From: Apostichopus japonicus
Lineage: Eukaryota; Echinodermata; Holothuroidea; Aspidochirotida; Stichopodidae
Direction: 5' to 3'
Assembly: GCF_037975245.1 (NCBI RefSeq)
Contig: NC_092564.1
Span: 2,441,984 to 2,505,983, forward strand
Length of the DNA stretch: 64,000 nt
The position numbers and the translations under genes were made by a program. Positions 36,539 through 49,600 of the stretch are shown one piece after another (within the stretch, counting starts at the first letter, position 1; every line of letters starts with the position of its first letter). The notes below the pieces were generated by a model. It did not search any database, had not been told where the DNA came from, and saw only the letters and a program-made list of their open reading frames with translations.

Positions 36539-39500
36539 ATGAACGCCATAAGATATTACCTCTTTGCTGTTGGTTTAACAACCAATATCTTGGCAAGTAA
36601 CGCCCAGTCAGTTACGACAAGTAACGGGGTCGTATTCGGCCAGGCTGTCGCATTTAATCGTTCGTCACCACCACTGGTAGATACCAGTATCCATGAATTT
36701 CTCGGTATACCGTACGCTAAACCTCCAATCGGGGATTTCCGTTTCCGTAAGCCCGAAGCGGTAGACGATTGGTCGGAACCATGGAACGCGACATTTTTTC
36801 GCCCTAGGTGTTGGCAACTGGCAGTAGAACGAAACGGCACGGACCCACAAGACGAGGATTGTCTCTATCTGAACGTTTGGTCTCCTGATGTAACGGTATG
36901 TGTAAACGATCAATATATTAAAATCATGAAAAAATGCGTTAATAAGGATCCATACACCTAACGTTAATCATGTGTCTCATTTGGTTTCCATTATATATTC
37001 TTCTGATGAAGTAGATAAATAGTTTACTTGGAAGGGTCTACTCTTTGTCTTCGTTTTCTTCGCCTCGTGAGACTGCACCATTAAGTGACTGTCGAAAGCT
37101 ATCTTCGTGTCAGTTTCAACAGCATTGGAAATTTATGTTGTATGCGGCACTTTTACCACCTCTTTGAAAGCACTGTGAGAGCAATTAAGCTCCATCCATC
37201 CACCCCGCCCACCCCAACCCAGCCTACCCCTCTCCTCCCTTGTCCAGACAAGTTCTTATGACGAATCTCACAACGTTGTTACATACACTCATGTTTCAAC
37301 GATAAAGCTGTTTGGTTATAAGACACTGTACAGAAGGATTATAATTATGTCTTATTCTTTGTTATATATTATACCAGCTGGTCACTTCAGTCACACGTAT
37401 AATATGTTTATTTTGTTGTTTCCTAGATAGATAGGTAGATAGATGGATAGATGCAAGGGCGTAGGAACCGGGGGGGCTGGGGGGCTAGCCCCCCAGTGAA
37501 AAATATGGGGGGCGGAAGTATCGTTTCGCCCCCCCCCCCCGCTCCGCAAGTCAGAAAACCTCTTTTTCATTTTCAAATGAGAAAAAAATCTCATTTGAAG
37601 CACCAAATTGCATCTAAGGCCAGGTGAAATTGCAAAATTCTTTACAAAGTGGAGTGGGTGTTGAAGTGTGCTATATTGCACCAACTTGCATCTGAGGCCA
37701 CCTGGAAATGCAAAAAAAATCTTAAGGGGAGGGGGACACCCCCTCCCCTTAGACCCCTCCCCCAGGCCGGCCATCAGTCTTCAGACCCCCCCCCCACTCA
37801 AAAGTACCTTCCTACGCCACTGGATAGATGGATAGAGATAGATCAATCTTCATGTCTTCGCATGGTCCGTTACATTGTGTAAAATATCTGAAACTGTGAA
37901 AACGCACTATAATCACCTTTCGTTTCCATAGAGACAAAACATACCTGTAATGGTATGGATTCATGGCGGTGGATTTGTTGAAGGTGCTTCGTCAGATTTA
38001 AATTTTGATGGGAAGGTATTGGTTGCTATGAATGACGTCATAATGGTCTCCATGAATTATCGACTGAATGCATTCGGATTTTTAGCGACTGGTGACGACG
38101 AATTGAAAGGAAACTACGGCCTTTGGGATCAGAATGAGGCTTTGAAGTGGATTAAGCAAAATATTGCTGGTAAGAATTTCAATAGTTTATTTATCATACG
38201 TATTTTTGGCCACATTTTAAGGACACTTCACAAGTAACCATCTGTACTTCTACTTGAGTAACTTGCTTAGCTTGTGTGTTTTTGTTTTTAACTTTACCTG
38301 TCATCCTTCGAACCTTTCTACATTTTCGAATAAAGATCGTTTGCCTAGTGGGGAAATGCAGATCACTAACAATTACTTTGCTCTCAGATTTTTATCTGCC
38401 CTACTCAAATCATTGCTACGAAGGTCAGTGCATTCTGAAATATTGGGTTAAAACAATGTTATAACAATAGTTAAACAAGGTGCATCGAGTTAACAAAATG
38501 TCAATCTATATCAACGTATTCGAAGAAGGGTAAATCATCTGTTTGGAGCTCATATAGAAGGCCACTCCCAAATTTGGTGTCTAATTAAAAGTTCAGTGTA
38601 TGTGCATGTGTGCGTGTGTTGCCATGGCTATCAACTCGAGGACCTGTGTGGGTGTGTGATTGTGTGCCTGATGTGTGAATGGATATCGACCACTATTTTG
38701 TAAATGGCTTAGGGTAGCATACGCTCATTAAAAGCCCCATTGACTTACACACTAAATCACAAAAGTAATGTGGTCTCTAAGTCTAGATAGAAGTAAACGC
38801 TACCCATCACCGGATAGCTGACAAGATGGCCTTTCGTGGCACCACCAATGTTCCGTATCATGACCATGTAGTTTTTTTTGTGCTATCCGAGCCGGAAGTT
38901 TTCGTCACTTGTAAACAATCCTCTTCACTCAGTAGTAAACAATTTTCGTACGCTGCTCCTGGGAGGCCTAAAGGGGTCTAAAAATTGTTCACCATATGTA
39001 CTTCCAATCATGCTCTTCAACATGCAAGCCACAAAAAAACTAGATCATGATTGATAACAGGTCAAAAAAGATGTTCTCCTGCTGCTTTTTGGCACTTTTC
39101 CTGACGGAAGGAGAACAATCGGGCGGATGGGTATAGACTCTAATAGGAGTATGCTACCTTAGGATATACTTGTATAAGTTGTAACCAATACTAAGATATA
39201 GTATACCTGTAACCTGTCAGTTACACATATGTACTTGATGATAGACGGCCCTTTAATACATTACTGCGTTAACCTAGAATGCCATCCAGTTACAGTTATT
39301 TGTAGTCTATCTAATAATCAAGGGCGGCGGAAGCACTTTTAATCTGGGGGGGGGGGGGCACCGACATCAAAGGGCACTTTGCAGAAATTCGATTGGCCTG
39401 ATGCAGCCTTATATTTAGTACCCTTTATAACTCTTATTGTATTATCTTATTTGCGTATACACATCACTCCATAAAGCCCCCCCCCCCCCCCCCTTAAGGA

Positions 39501-42500
39501 AAATATGCATATATACTAGCACTGCAATATCCAATGTGCAAATTTTGAAACAAGGATTATGTTAATATCTTAACAAATTTTTCCCATTCGAAATAGCTTA
39601 GAGTTTGACCCACAGAAATTCATTAAAAGTTAGGTGCGTAGCCAGGATTTGCAAAGTTGTATGCACGACTATCTGAGCGGAGCGCCACCATTGGTTGGCG
39701 CGGAGCGTACAAGAAAATTTTTGGTTTTACAAACCCCTCAGATGCCCGGAAACGGCCCTTCCCGAGTATTCATTCTGGTTCCCTGGCCTCTTGCTAACTT
39801 GAGACACCTCAATTTTTATGTAGAAAAAGGGCACATTTTTAACCTGAGGAAAAGTGGGGGGGGGCACGTGCCCCCTGTGCCCCCCGGTTCCGCCGCCCTT
39901 GCTAATAATTAGATATTGAAATTAATATTTGATATTTGAAAGTTGTATCATATCCCGCCATGCAATTCTGATTGACATACCGTGCACGATTGTAATACTT
40001 ATTTATTGTACACCGTTACCTTGTTTCCTTTTGCTTTGTGTTTCTAAATAACAAGCTTTCGGTGGTGATCCGAATAACATCTCCTTATTTGGTCAGAGTG
40101 CTGGTGGGGCTAGTGTGGGACATCACCTAATCGCCCAACAAAGCTGGGATTACTTTCACAGGGCTTTACTTATTGTAAGTATGTAATAAAGTTGATATTA
40201 AAAAAAAAAAACCTAATATCCAATTTTCATATCGGAAACCAGAAGAGTTTCTTCATTGCGACATTCACAAGATGACCAGGGTATACATAGATCCATAACG
40301 GTGCCGTTCATCCAAATAAAACGAAAACATAAATATACTGTAACAATTAAAATAATACACCAAATCTGTGTGAAGCAAAATGTCTTGATGAAAAAGTATT
40401 TCAATATTTAGTAATTTTATTAATGTGAACGTATTGCGGAGTAACCAAAATGTATGTACACAGTGTCCTCCTTGCCATCCATTATTCAACGACATTTTTA
40501 TGTCTCCCTTTATCTTCTTTAGAGCGGCAACATGATGTCACCCTGGGGGTTAGAAACAGACATCGCAAAAGCCAGATCGGATGCTTTTCTTCTTGGTCGA
40601 TTAATCGGTTGTGCAGATGGTCTCACTAGTGCAGAACTTGCTACTTGTCTTCGTACTAAAGATGCTAAAGAGATCAGTGCTGCCGCTAATGGGGTATACG
40701 TTAATTCCTTCATCTATGCGGCGCCGTTCAATTAGCATTTTGTGCTTGTTTGATAATTGCCGACAATTTGAACCGAAATGGACAGAATCCTACCGTACAT
40801 ATTCCACCTTATATATAGCCAACGCTGTTAAGAGATTGTCACTCGTTTCTTTAAAAAAAAAATCGTCCACAAGACACTATTTTAGTTTTAATTACATGAT
40901 GCATACTTCAATCAAACGTTTTTCAAAATTTGGTTTAATAATAATAATAATAATAATACGGTAATAATAATATGGTTTTTCTAATAATTCGAAATATATT
41001 TGAAGTCTGTCTGGGAGAGGGGGGGGGGGGGGGTCCCCGCTCTCCTATTACGCTGAGTGCTGTAGTTGATCACGTACAATTTATAGATGTATTTATTACA
41101 TGCGAGTCAGTCACTTATCTATATCATTTTATTTGGAACAATCTCTTGGCAGCAGAATTTAGCTCTTCTGTTTTCTCCTTCCACACGTTACGCCGACAGT
41201 TCTCGGTAAAACTCTCATACCTAGTCCATTATTTCTGCAGGTTCTGCTAACTACCACAAACGTGATTCCTACAGTGCCGGTCATTGACGGAGAATTCATC
41301 ACTGCAGATCCTCGTCTTCTATTGGCCAACGGAAACTTTAAACAATGCTCGGTGATCGTTGGTAATACTCAAGATGATGGCTCCATTGTCAATATTCGGG
41401 CATTTCCGTCGCAGTTAGTACCTCCGTTCAGTCTCAGGCCGACATCAGATTATCCAACGTTTAGAGATAAGCTGGAAACATTTACGTATACATTTGCTAA
41501 TGACGTCATCATTACAGCCATTGAACAACAATACATCGATTGGACGCAGTACGAAAACCCGGATTCGAATTACTTTTTTACTTTTATGGATATAGCGACC
41601 GACGAGGCATTTCACTGTACGTCAGAACACACGTCACGCGGGTACACGACAAACGGTAACACGGTTTACCGGTATTTCTTCACTCATCTTCCGAAAACAA
41701 GTTACTGGCCGTCAGCGCCTAGATGGATAGGCGTGGCCCACGCAGAGGACTTGCCCTTCGTCTTTGGTTACGGCTTCTCTCCGTTTAGGGAATGGGAGTT
41801 TACTTCAGATGAAGAGCAGCTTTCTCTCGATATCATGAGATATTTTACTAACTTCGCCAAAACCGGGTGAGTGTTACTCCCAAAACCGGGTGAATGTTAC
41901 TTCCAAAAACCGGGTGTGTTACTCCCAAAACAGGGTGATTATTACTCCCAAAACCGGGTGTGTTACTTCCAAACCGGGTGTGTTACTTCCAAAACCGGAT
42001 GAGAGCTACTCCCAAAACCGGGTGAATGTTACTCCCAACACCGGAAGAGTGTACTTACTAAAATTGGTTGAAACTAGTGAGCTCTCTTGTGCCCGCTATT
42101 TCTGTTCATTGTTGTCATTTTTATGAGCCGAACTGAATCATCCCAAGTTGAAATATGGCAATGTTTCGACTTCCAAAGAGTCAATAAGGCAGAGAAGCAA
42201 TACTAGTTCAATATCGTCCACGCGGCTCCGTCGATGTCCAATGGCCGTGATATATCCATTATCCAGTAACACACCCTCCTATGTATAACGGCCTTCTGCT
42301 TTGGTTCAGTCTTAATTTCATAACTAACCATTACATCACAAGAGATCAATTTTACATTCACTTTATTTCGTTTCTTTCTTTGAAGAGATCCAAACAACGG
42401 TGGCGATAACGATGGTAACAGTGACCCAGAAAGTGAATGGAAAGAGTTTGAAATCCCAGGATTGGTACTAAAGGAGTTCAACCCAAACCTGAATGACCTA

Positions 42501-43693
42501 ACTGGAGTCAGGGCAGATCATTGTAGAATGTGGAACCATAACATACCATCGATGGTAGACTATACAGGTATATGATCGTTAATAGAAGACCATAACCCCT
42601 GTTTGGTTATTCATGTTATGAAAAACATAAAAAATTCTAACATTTCATCCCACTATAAAGTACAGACACACAATGCCGATTATTACTATAGGTACGTTCA
42701 CAGACAGGTCCGACGAAATTGGTATAGTTAGGAGGTAACAACCCCCGGCCTGGATTCACTTAGGGGGCCATGGACGAATTGGAGTGGGATGCGCACAATT
42801 TTGGGATATTAAATATAGTGTATTCTCATGTTTTTTTTATTATTTAAAAAAAAATTGGGAAAGTGACAAAGGGGACCGGTGACGTCATGCTCCCGGGGGC
42901 CAACCTGGCTTTCAAGGCCTCTGTATGTTCACAAGGTCTCTGTATGTTCACAAGGTCATAACTTGATAAACAGTTCATAAGATTAGTATTGGAACCTTCA
43001 AAGCGTGTTGTTCTGACAAACTGATTAAGCAGAAATTTCAACCCTATCGAATATACAATTTAAATTTTAAGGAGTAAACTTAAAGCCAAAAGTCTGATAG
43101 GGTAAATTGTCAACCAATTTTGATAGAGTAAATCATTTTTTGGGGGTCTAGAACGGTATTCGGACCATGTCGTTTATAACCTTAAGTCATGTAAACCTCG
43201 AAACGAGCCGACCATTCCGTAGTTGATGGTGATCAGTATACTCATGTCTTTGGAAAGGTTGAGGAGCGGAGAAATGAAAAGAAATATTTGAATATTTTAA
43301 AGTTGAAAGGCCATTTACATTCTACATAACCTTACAACTATACCTTAAAGTTATATCTACATAATATAAGTACCCTGATATTAGTTTTCTTTACTTATAT
43401 TAGCTTCTTCTTTTTATGTATTTTTAATTGTCATGCATCCGTTTCTAGAGGGATGGGGTGAGCGGAGCGATTTAAGAATTTTCATCTCCTCAACGACATG
43501 GATGTAATTTTTCTATACACAACATGATTAATATTTAAATGAATCAAATTTTCTTTAATCCCATCAATTAGATAATCTGAGCGAATACGAAGCCCAATGG
43601 AGAGAGGAAATCACCATCTGGAAGTATGATGACGTCACAAAATGGCGCCTCTCATTCAATGACTACCAGCAAAACAGCGACAGTTGTTCATAA
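36539..43693 (+). CDS. Secreted type-B carboxylesterase, cholinesterase-like (esterase A; 7 exons, complete)
   Basis: Exons 36539-36895, 37932-38169, 40056-40174, 40523-40693, 41241-41866, 42386-42567 and 43572-43693 give 604 residues, the usual family length. A signal peptide occupies about residues 1-22. Landmarks: GIPYAKPPIG, oxyanion loop HGGGF 130-134, MNYRLNAFGFL, nucleophile elbow GQSAGG with Ser213, acid Asp341 (NTQDDGS) and His462 (GVAHAEDLPFVFG). Cysteines match the family's three disulfides: C91-C108, C262-C273 region, C421-C550; a further Cys603 is near the C-terminus. The C91-C108 loop is short and lacks the choline-binding Trp of acetylcholinesterase. It hydrolyses esters outside the cell; the substrate is unknown. 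It lacks the intron that splits the corresponding exon 2 of B, C and D. A probable LTR ends 119 bp upstream. Confidence 0.93.
37454..37822. mobile_element. hAT-like non-autonomous element with G/C-run ends
   Basis: The termini are CAAGGGCGTAGGAA and, inverted, CAGTGGCGTAGGAA. GATAGATG flanks both sides (37446-37453 and 37823-37830), though the insertion is in a GATA-type repeat, so this duplication is less telling. Long G and C runs follow the ends and two related GCACCAA(A/C)TTGCATCT segments lie inside. A second copy starts at 63735. It lies in intron 1 of esterase A. Confidence 0.75.
38708..39163. mobile_element. Possible element with imperfect inverted ends
   Basis: The left end CTTAGGGTAGCATACGCTCA resembles the inverted right end CCTAAGGTAGCATACTCCTA. 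About 18 of 23 positions agree. No target duplication was found. It lies in intron 2 of esterase A. Confidence 0.4.
39319..39901. mobile_element. hAT-like element, 583 bp, with exact 8-bp target duplication
   Basis: CAAGGGCGGCGGAA at the left is repeated inverted at the right end (TTCCGCCGCCCTTG). CTAATAAT flanks both sides (39311-39318 and 39902-39909). It is G/C-run rich and non-coding, and lies in intron 2 of esterase A. Its ends resemble, but are not the same as, the GGGCGTAGGAA family at 37454 and 63735. Confidence 0.88.
41857..42058. repeat. 20-23-bp minisatellite made of the esterase A exon 5 splice donor
   Basis: The last bases of exon 5 and its donor (CCAAAACCGGGTGAGTGTTA, from 41857) are repeated about nine times with variation. 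Most copies keep ACCGGGTG followed by AAT or TGT. The array therefore starts in coding sequence and runs into intron 5. The B and C genes have no such array at this junction. Confidence 0.85.
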
Positions 43694-46605
43694 GAATATT
43701 GTATTAAAATATTCATCTTTGAAGAACCCTGTTTCTCCTTTTTAATAGCATTTATGTATAACATGGTACAATGGTTGAAACAAAAGTTCAAACTGAAATC
43801 GTATTTGGCATGAATATTAATTATTACGCAATCGGACGTGATTCCATTCTAAGTTGATTAAACTCTCTAAGTTCAACGTATTTGCAAATGTTTTGGCGAT
43901 GGTCATATTTTGGAACCTGTAAATATCTAATTGACTACATCATTGATATGGAACGCGAAAAGGGAAAACTTATTTCGTTGCTAAGTTTAACGTAAGTTAG
44001 ACAATGACGCAAGTTTAGACAACGGAATTTTATACATCAACGTGAGTACAATTATAAGGCCGATACGATAAGACCAATTTTATTAAATAGCATTATTTAA
44101 ATTGTTAACTTAGTTGTTTGGTTCTAATTTTCTTGTTTTTTACTCTCACTTGTGTGAGAACAGGGAAAACGAAAGACATATTCAAGTTCGTTTCGATTCC
44201 GGCAACCCAAAGTTGTACTTGATATGGTTTCTATATAGGCCTATAGTTGTTATTGAGTATCAATATATTTATATTTTCTCGTGGTAAGAGGGTAACAGCG
44301 GAGAATTGTGATGAGTACCGCGTTTAGCTACTTTAAAGGGTGTGAAGACTCGCGCAAAAAGAAACGTCTAATGACGGTAATCTGACCTAGTTTCGAATTA
44401 GGTTTAACAGAAGTGTTAGACACCACAATCGATCCCAGAAAATACGCACACAGCTTGCTACCTTCGGTAATTAGACACTAGTGTACAGTCAGTACATACA
44501 GCTGCGGTCAGTACCCACAGCACAGTATATATCAACGATACAGCGATGGACATCGCAGGTGCAGCTAAAGATAACAAGGTATCACGTTTCATTTACTGTC
44601 TGCATTTTGTAGCGACAAGCAGAAAACTTCACTTGCAAGCAACGGAAAGTTAACTTTTTCAGAGCGCGGCACGCGGTTTGGGGCGAGTATTCAATGCCTT
44701 TTATTACGATAAATACTTATAGCAGATGCATGTCGCCACTGCACCGATGGAACAATATGACTCTGTCCGCATGGAAGTGTTTTATCTCCCACGCCCTATA
44801 TTATAGGCTATTCTCCGAGTCTCCTTCACTCAAAGGTTAGTATAGCGCCATAGTATTTTAACATTGTTAAGAGATTCAAAAGCTTTCCCGGGATTTCTGA
44901 TCCTCCACTTATTGTCAGCGTGTTGAGAAGTCTTCAATTAAGCAATAAAGTAAATAAATAAATTTTCCAGTGTTGATGATTCATCAGTATTGACCAACTG
45001 TCCACTGTTTGAACTTCTGTTTTAGCTTGTATAGGTGCATGGGTTATATACCTATAACCTTTAGCACAGTGAGTGCTATGTAATCTCTTATAAAACGTCT
45101 TGCCTTGTTTGATGACGGTTTTAATTCTGACCAATAGGAAAACGTCCTCTAGTACCTCGACCGGTTACGTCATTGACAGAGCATCGCGATCTGTCAAAGA
45201 ATGACTTTAGGCAGAAGTTTATTCTTGACATGTCTTTGTCAAATCAAGCTTAATCTCTGGTATGCTCCTTCAAAGCTAAAATGATGATGACGTTGGCTCC
45301 ACTGTGTACCCCTTAATGTTAATGTTCATCCATTGTTTTATATAAAAAAAATCAACGAAGAGATGTTCTTGTTACTTCACATTTGTAAACAGCAGTGTAC
45401 CTTTGAACAATATTCAACACCATGTTTCCTTCACATACTTGTATTGCATTGTATAATCATGTCATTTTGAGACCATGAAAACCTTATGAGGAACCGAAGT
45501 AGCCTTATGGTCTGTGTGTTCATGGAGCTATCTGTTTATAGCTCCATGGTGTGTTAGACTAAGTATGTCCACCCACTTTAACTGAGGAGCCTCAGAAGCT
45601 TGAAGGGTAATTTCCTTAATTACTTAATTAACTTAATGAAAGGTGGTATAGAAATACAATATGGATTGCTAGTAGTGTCTTTCAACGGTCTGTAACATAT
45701 CAACATTAATTGGATGCCAAACTACATACATTTCGCTTGCTCACCCCAAACCCCACTTAAGGAATTTTACACTGCTGTGCACATAGGGTGCAAACATAAT
45801 ACTTTCCCACGTGGTCGGTGGGTGGAGGTGGGAGATGCTGGTTTCTTATTGGCTGATCCCTCCCCACCCGGGGAGAAAAGAGGAATCTTGAAGTTATTTG
45901 CCTGTATATTTTCCGCATAAGATAATTTCAGAAAGAAATTGGAATCGTTTTCATATATCTCCCCTCCCATGTTATGATAACACCCTTGTTCTCGTCTCAT
46001 ATAGGCCTAATTAAAGTAAATAAGGACAAAAACGGTAACGTCTAAGTAATCATTTTCTTATCTATTGCTGTAAAACATAATATATGATTATTACTATAAC
46101 TATTAAACTTATTTTTTTCTTATTTTACACCGCTGTAATAAAATGTCACAATCATCGAGAGATATGCTAGTTTATTATTGGCATATATCTCTCCAACATT
46201 TCTCCCAATGTATAACGTTTCGGATATTTAAAATTCGCGAATACATGTAGCAATAAGCGATACCGGTATATCGTTTAATCTGCGGTATGAAGAAGGTATA
46301 TAATGACTGACATAATGTGTCATACATACCGCGATAGGCGGTAAAATATTCTGGACCAAAAAAACAAAACTAAAACCAAAGAAATAAAATACAAGAGTCA
46401 TATTTTAAATGACAAGTTTCTTACGTTGATCGTCAACAATGATCTATCTTTAATTATGTTTCGAATAACCGGTCAAAATTTCATGTTTTTCTTCTAATTA
46501 ATCAGTGTTATTTTTTCCTTTATTGCCTTGGTTTTCATTTTCAGTGCATCTTCCGATATTTCTCGATCTCGTAAATTTAAAGTTGATGTTACTAGATCAA
46601 ATATT
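43694..46605. other. Intergenic between convergent esterases A and B
   Basis: Contains the two 3' UTRs (ATTAAA at about 43705 is a possible signal for A) and the TTAA MITE at 44333-44704. The remaining DNA has no supported gene. Confidence 0.5.
44333..44704. mobile_element. TTAA-flanked MITE, family 1, copy 2
   Basis: Same family and orientation as 31498-31838, sharing the left terminus TTAAAGGGTGTGAAGACTCG and long internal blocks such as ATCGATCCCAGAAAATAC. It carries about 23 extra bases (GCAGAAAACTTCACTTG region). The right TTAA is mutated. Confidence 0.83.
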
Positions 46606-49600
46606 CTAAGGGCTACATTGATCGGAATCCTGGTACTCTTGGAAATCCAATCTCCAAGCTGGAAGGTCGTCATTCTTCCAACGATTAAATTCTTCTCGCC
46701 ACTGGTGTTCAGCTTCGCTTAAATCAGCTGTCAATAATGAAATCATAATAAACAAGTAAATAAACAATAGAGACGATATAAAGCAGCATGGAATGTTTAA
46801 TTAACGTATAAAACGTTATTCTTAGAATGACTTAAACTAAACTTTTGAAGAAAGAAAGAAAAAGACAAGCGGGACTACTGAGAGAAGGTTAAAGAATTAG
46901 TTGTGGACTAGAATACAACAATACCCATCGCAAATAACAATAGTTTCTATATATCCTCAAAATTCAGGACACGGAAAATATACTCGTGTGTAAAACAAGT
47001 CAGTCCACTTTATATCATGAAAGTACTATCTTTCACTATATATACTTCAAAACTGTCTGTTAAGTACGCTTTTTCTTAGAGAGGTATCTGAAAATGAAGA
47101 AAACACTGTTAAACCGATTAAAGTTTTCTCTTCAAAATAAATGTTCATATCGATCATCTTATAAGCGATACCTTTTAGTCAAAAGTAGCTCACTGTGGTC
47201 GCAGTGACGTAGATTAACCTAACGATGCTATGTAAACACCAGCAGAAAATACCACCATCGATAAAACGAATCTCCGATTCCACTATCGTTGCCCTGTGCG
47301 TTACCAGGATCCCCACATCTTATAAGTAATACACTTATCTCCCCCACTCTCATTATCCCTCACTCGACACCCTCATTACCCCCCCACCCCCCCCCCCGCC
47401 CCCATATAGCTAAGGTCCTTTGTAGAGTATAGATGTTGTTTTAGATATAAATTGTAAAACTGGTTTTGTACCTGAGTATGTCACCAGTCTCAATACGTAA
47501 TAATTCCAGAATGCGTTAAATTCTGCCCTTGCACCAGGGATGGCCTCAAAATCTGGTTTCTCCTCCAGGATATTCAAGTCAGGTACGGTAAAACGATCCC
47601 ATGGAAAAGTGACCTCGTTGCCCACATTTGGATTCCTGATAAATATAATTTTTTATTAGTATATAGTGAAACACGGTTACGGTTTACATGTAACATCGGT
47701 GCGCATGATATTATTATTAATATTCTCTTATTGCTGCTTCATTTAACGTTGAAACAATCCGTTTCACCTGATATTAATTTTACAGGTAGTAATATTCCTA
47801 TTCTAATTATATATATATATATGAATAAACAGAAAGTTGGCAAACACTCACCCAGTTTTGGCGAAGTTGGTGTAATAACTCATCATCTGCAGTGTAAATT
47901 GCTTCTCTTCACGTAAATATGGCACAGTTGAATTCATTCGTGGATTCATAAAGTGACCGAATACGTAAGGCATATCATACCCATGCCCCACCCCGTACCA
48001 TGTTGGTATGCTAGCGGATAATGGCCTACGGTAACTGTAGTAATACCGATACACACTGTTACCGCTCATAGCATATGCTCGTGCAGTGTGCTCACCAGGG
48101 CAGTGGAAGGCTTCATCAGTAATCAACTCGATGTACTTGTAAAAATAATTCGTTTCCGGATCGTCGAAGTCCTCCCAGTCTACGTATTGTTGCGCAATCG
48201 AGTTCACTATGACGTCATTGGTATATGTGTAGGTGAAGCGAGCTACTCTATCCAGGAAGGTCTCATAATCAGAGTATGGATCCGGGCTAGGAATAAGTTC
48301 AATGTAAGCTCGCATGGCAACTAATGATCCGTCGTCTTTAGTATTTCCTAGCATTACGTCACACATTTTGAATTTCTTCTGCTCTAGGAGGTGTCTTGGA
48401 TCGTCTGTGATGAATTCTCCGTCGATGGTTGGTACCAGCGGTATCACGTTAGTGGTTGTAGCAAGAGCCTGCAGGCAATTATATGACAAATAACATACGA
48501 CACTGAATTTCTCAATATGTGGTTATTACATTTATCCCACTTCTGACACCACATAACAAGCATCATAATAAAAATAATCAAAACATGGCATATAGTTATA
48601 TCCATATACACTAATAGGCCTATGTAAAGATATTTAGCAAGTTCTTCTTCTCGGCATGATATTCAATTAAAGAAAGACAAACAAATAACTCTTAAGATGT
48701 AGGTTTAAGAGCCTACCGCATTTGCTGCTATGATAAGTCGTTCTTCCTCGACTTGTCTTAAGCAATCTCTTAGTTCCTGACTGTTTGTAGCGTCTTCACA
48801 GCCCGCTAGTCTTCCAACCAAAAATGCGTCACTTCTTGCCTTTTCTGAATCTGTCTCTAAACCCCATGGTGCCATCATGTTTCCGCTCTGAAATATACAT
48901 AAACCAAGAAACCTGTACAGTTAGATACTGTGAATAATGTGTACATGCAGCAGTTCAGAGTTCAAGCCCACTTCGAATATCATTTATGTTAAAGGCTCAG
49001 TACGTGTTTGTTAAATTTAAGCTTCAACCTTTTCAGTTTACTGCACAAAAAGTTCAGTGAAAATGACACCGTTCTATGCAATTTTCATATCAATATTCAT
49101 TATTTTTATTAAGTTATCTGTCGCTAAAAATGTTGAGCTGAATAAAATTCGCCAGATTTATTAACGAGTCCGTAGATTCTACAAACTTCAACCAAAATTT
49201 GTAAGCCCCGCCCAACAGATCATGCGCCAATCAAATCTCTCTTACTTGTTTACGACCGTTAGGCCTAGGCTTACATTTACTTTCGTGGCTAGCCTGTCTT
49301 AGGTCCCTGCTCTTGTTTCTTTCTCTCGGTCTTACCGATGTGGCTTGCGAAATTGTGTCATTTCCTTCCATTACAATGAATAAACAGGTGTTTTCAGACG
49401 TTTCCTCCGTGGAATTGTAAAAAGTGGATGATACGAGTATGACTGTGTTAAAATCTTGATCGGGCCGCATGTGTAGACTATTTTGTTTACATTTGTGTAA
49501 CGAACAAGCTGACGTTCCCGGTCGAAGTGATTTCACGGGAAATCGTTCGTGCATTAAGAGCAACAGAAAATAATTTTCTTTCGATTGCGACAGCATTTCT

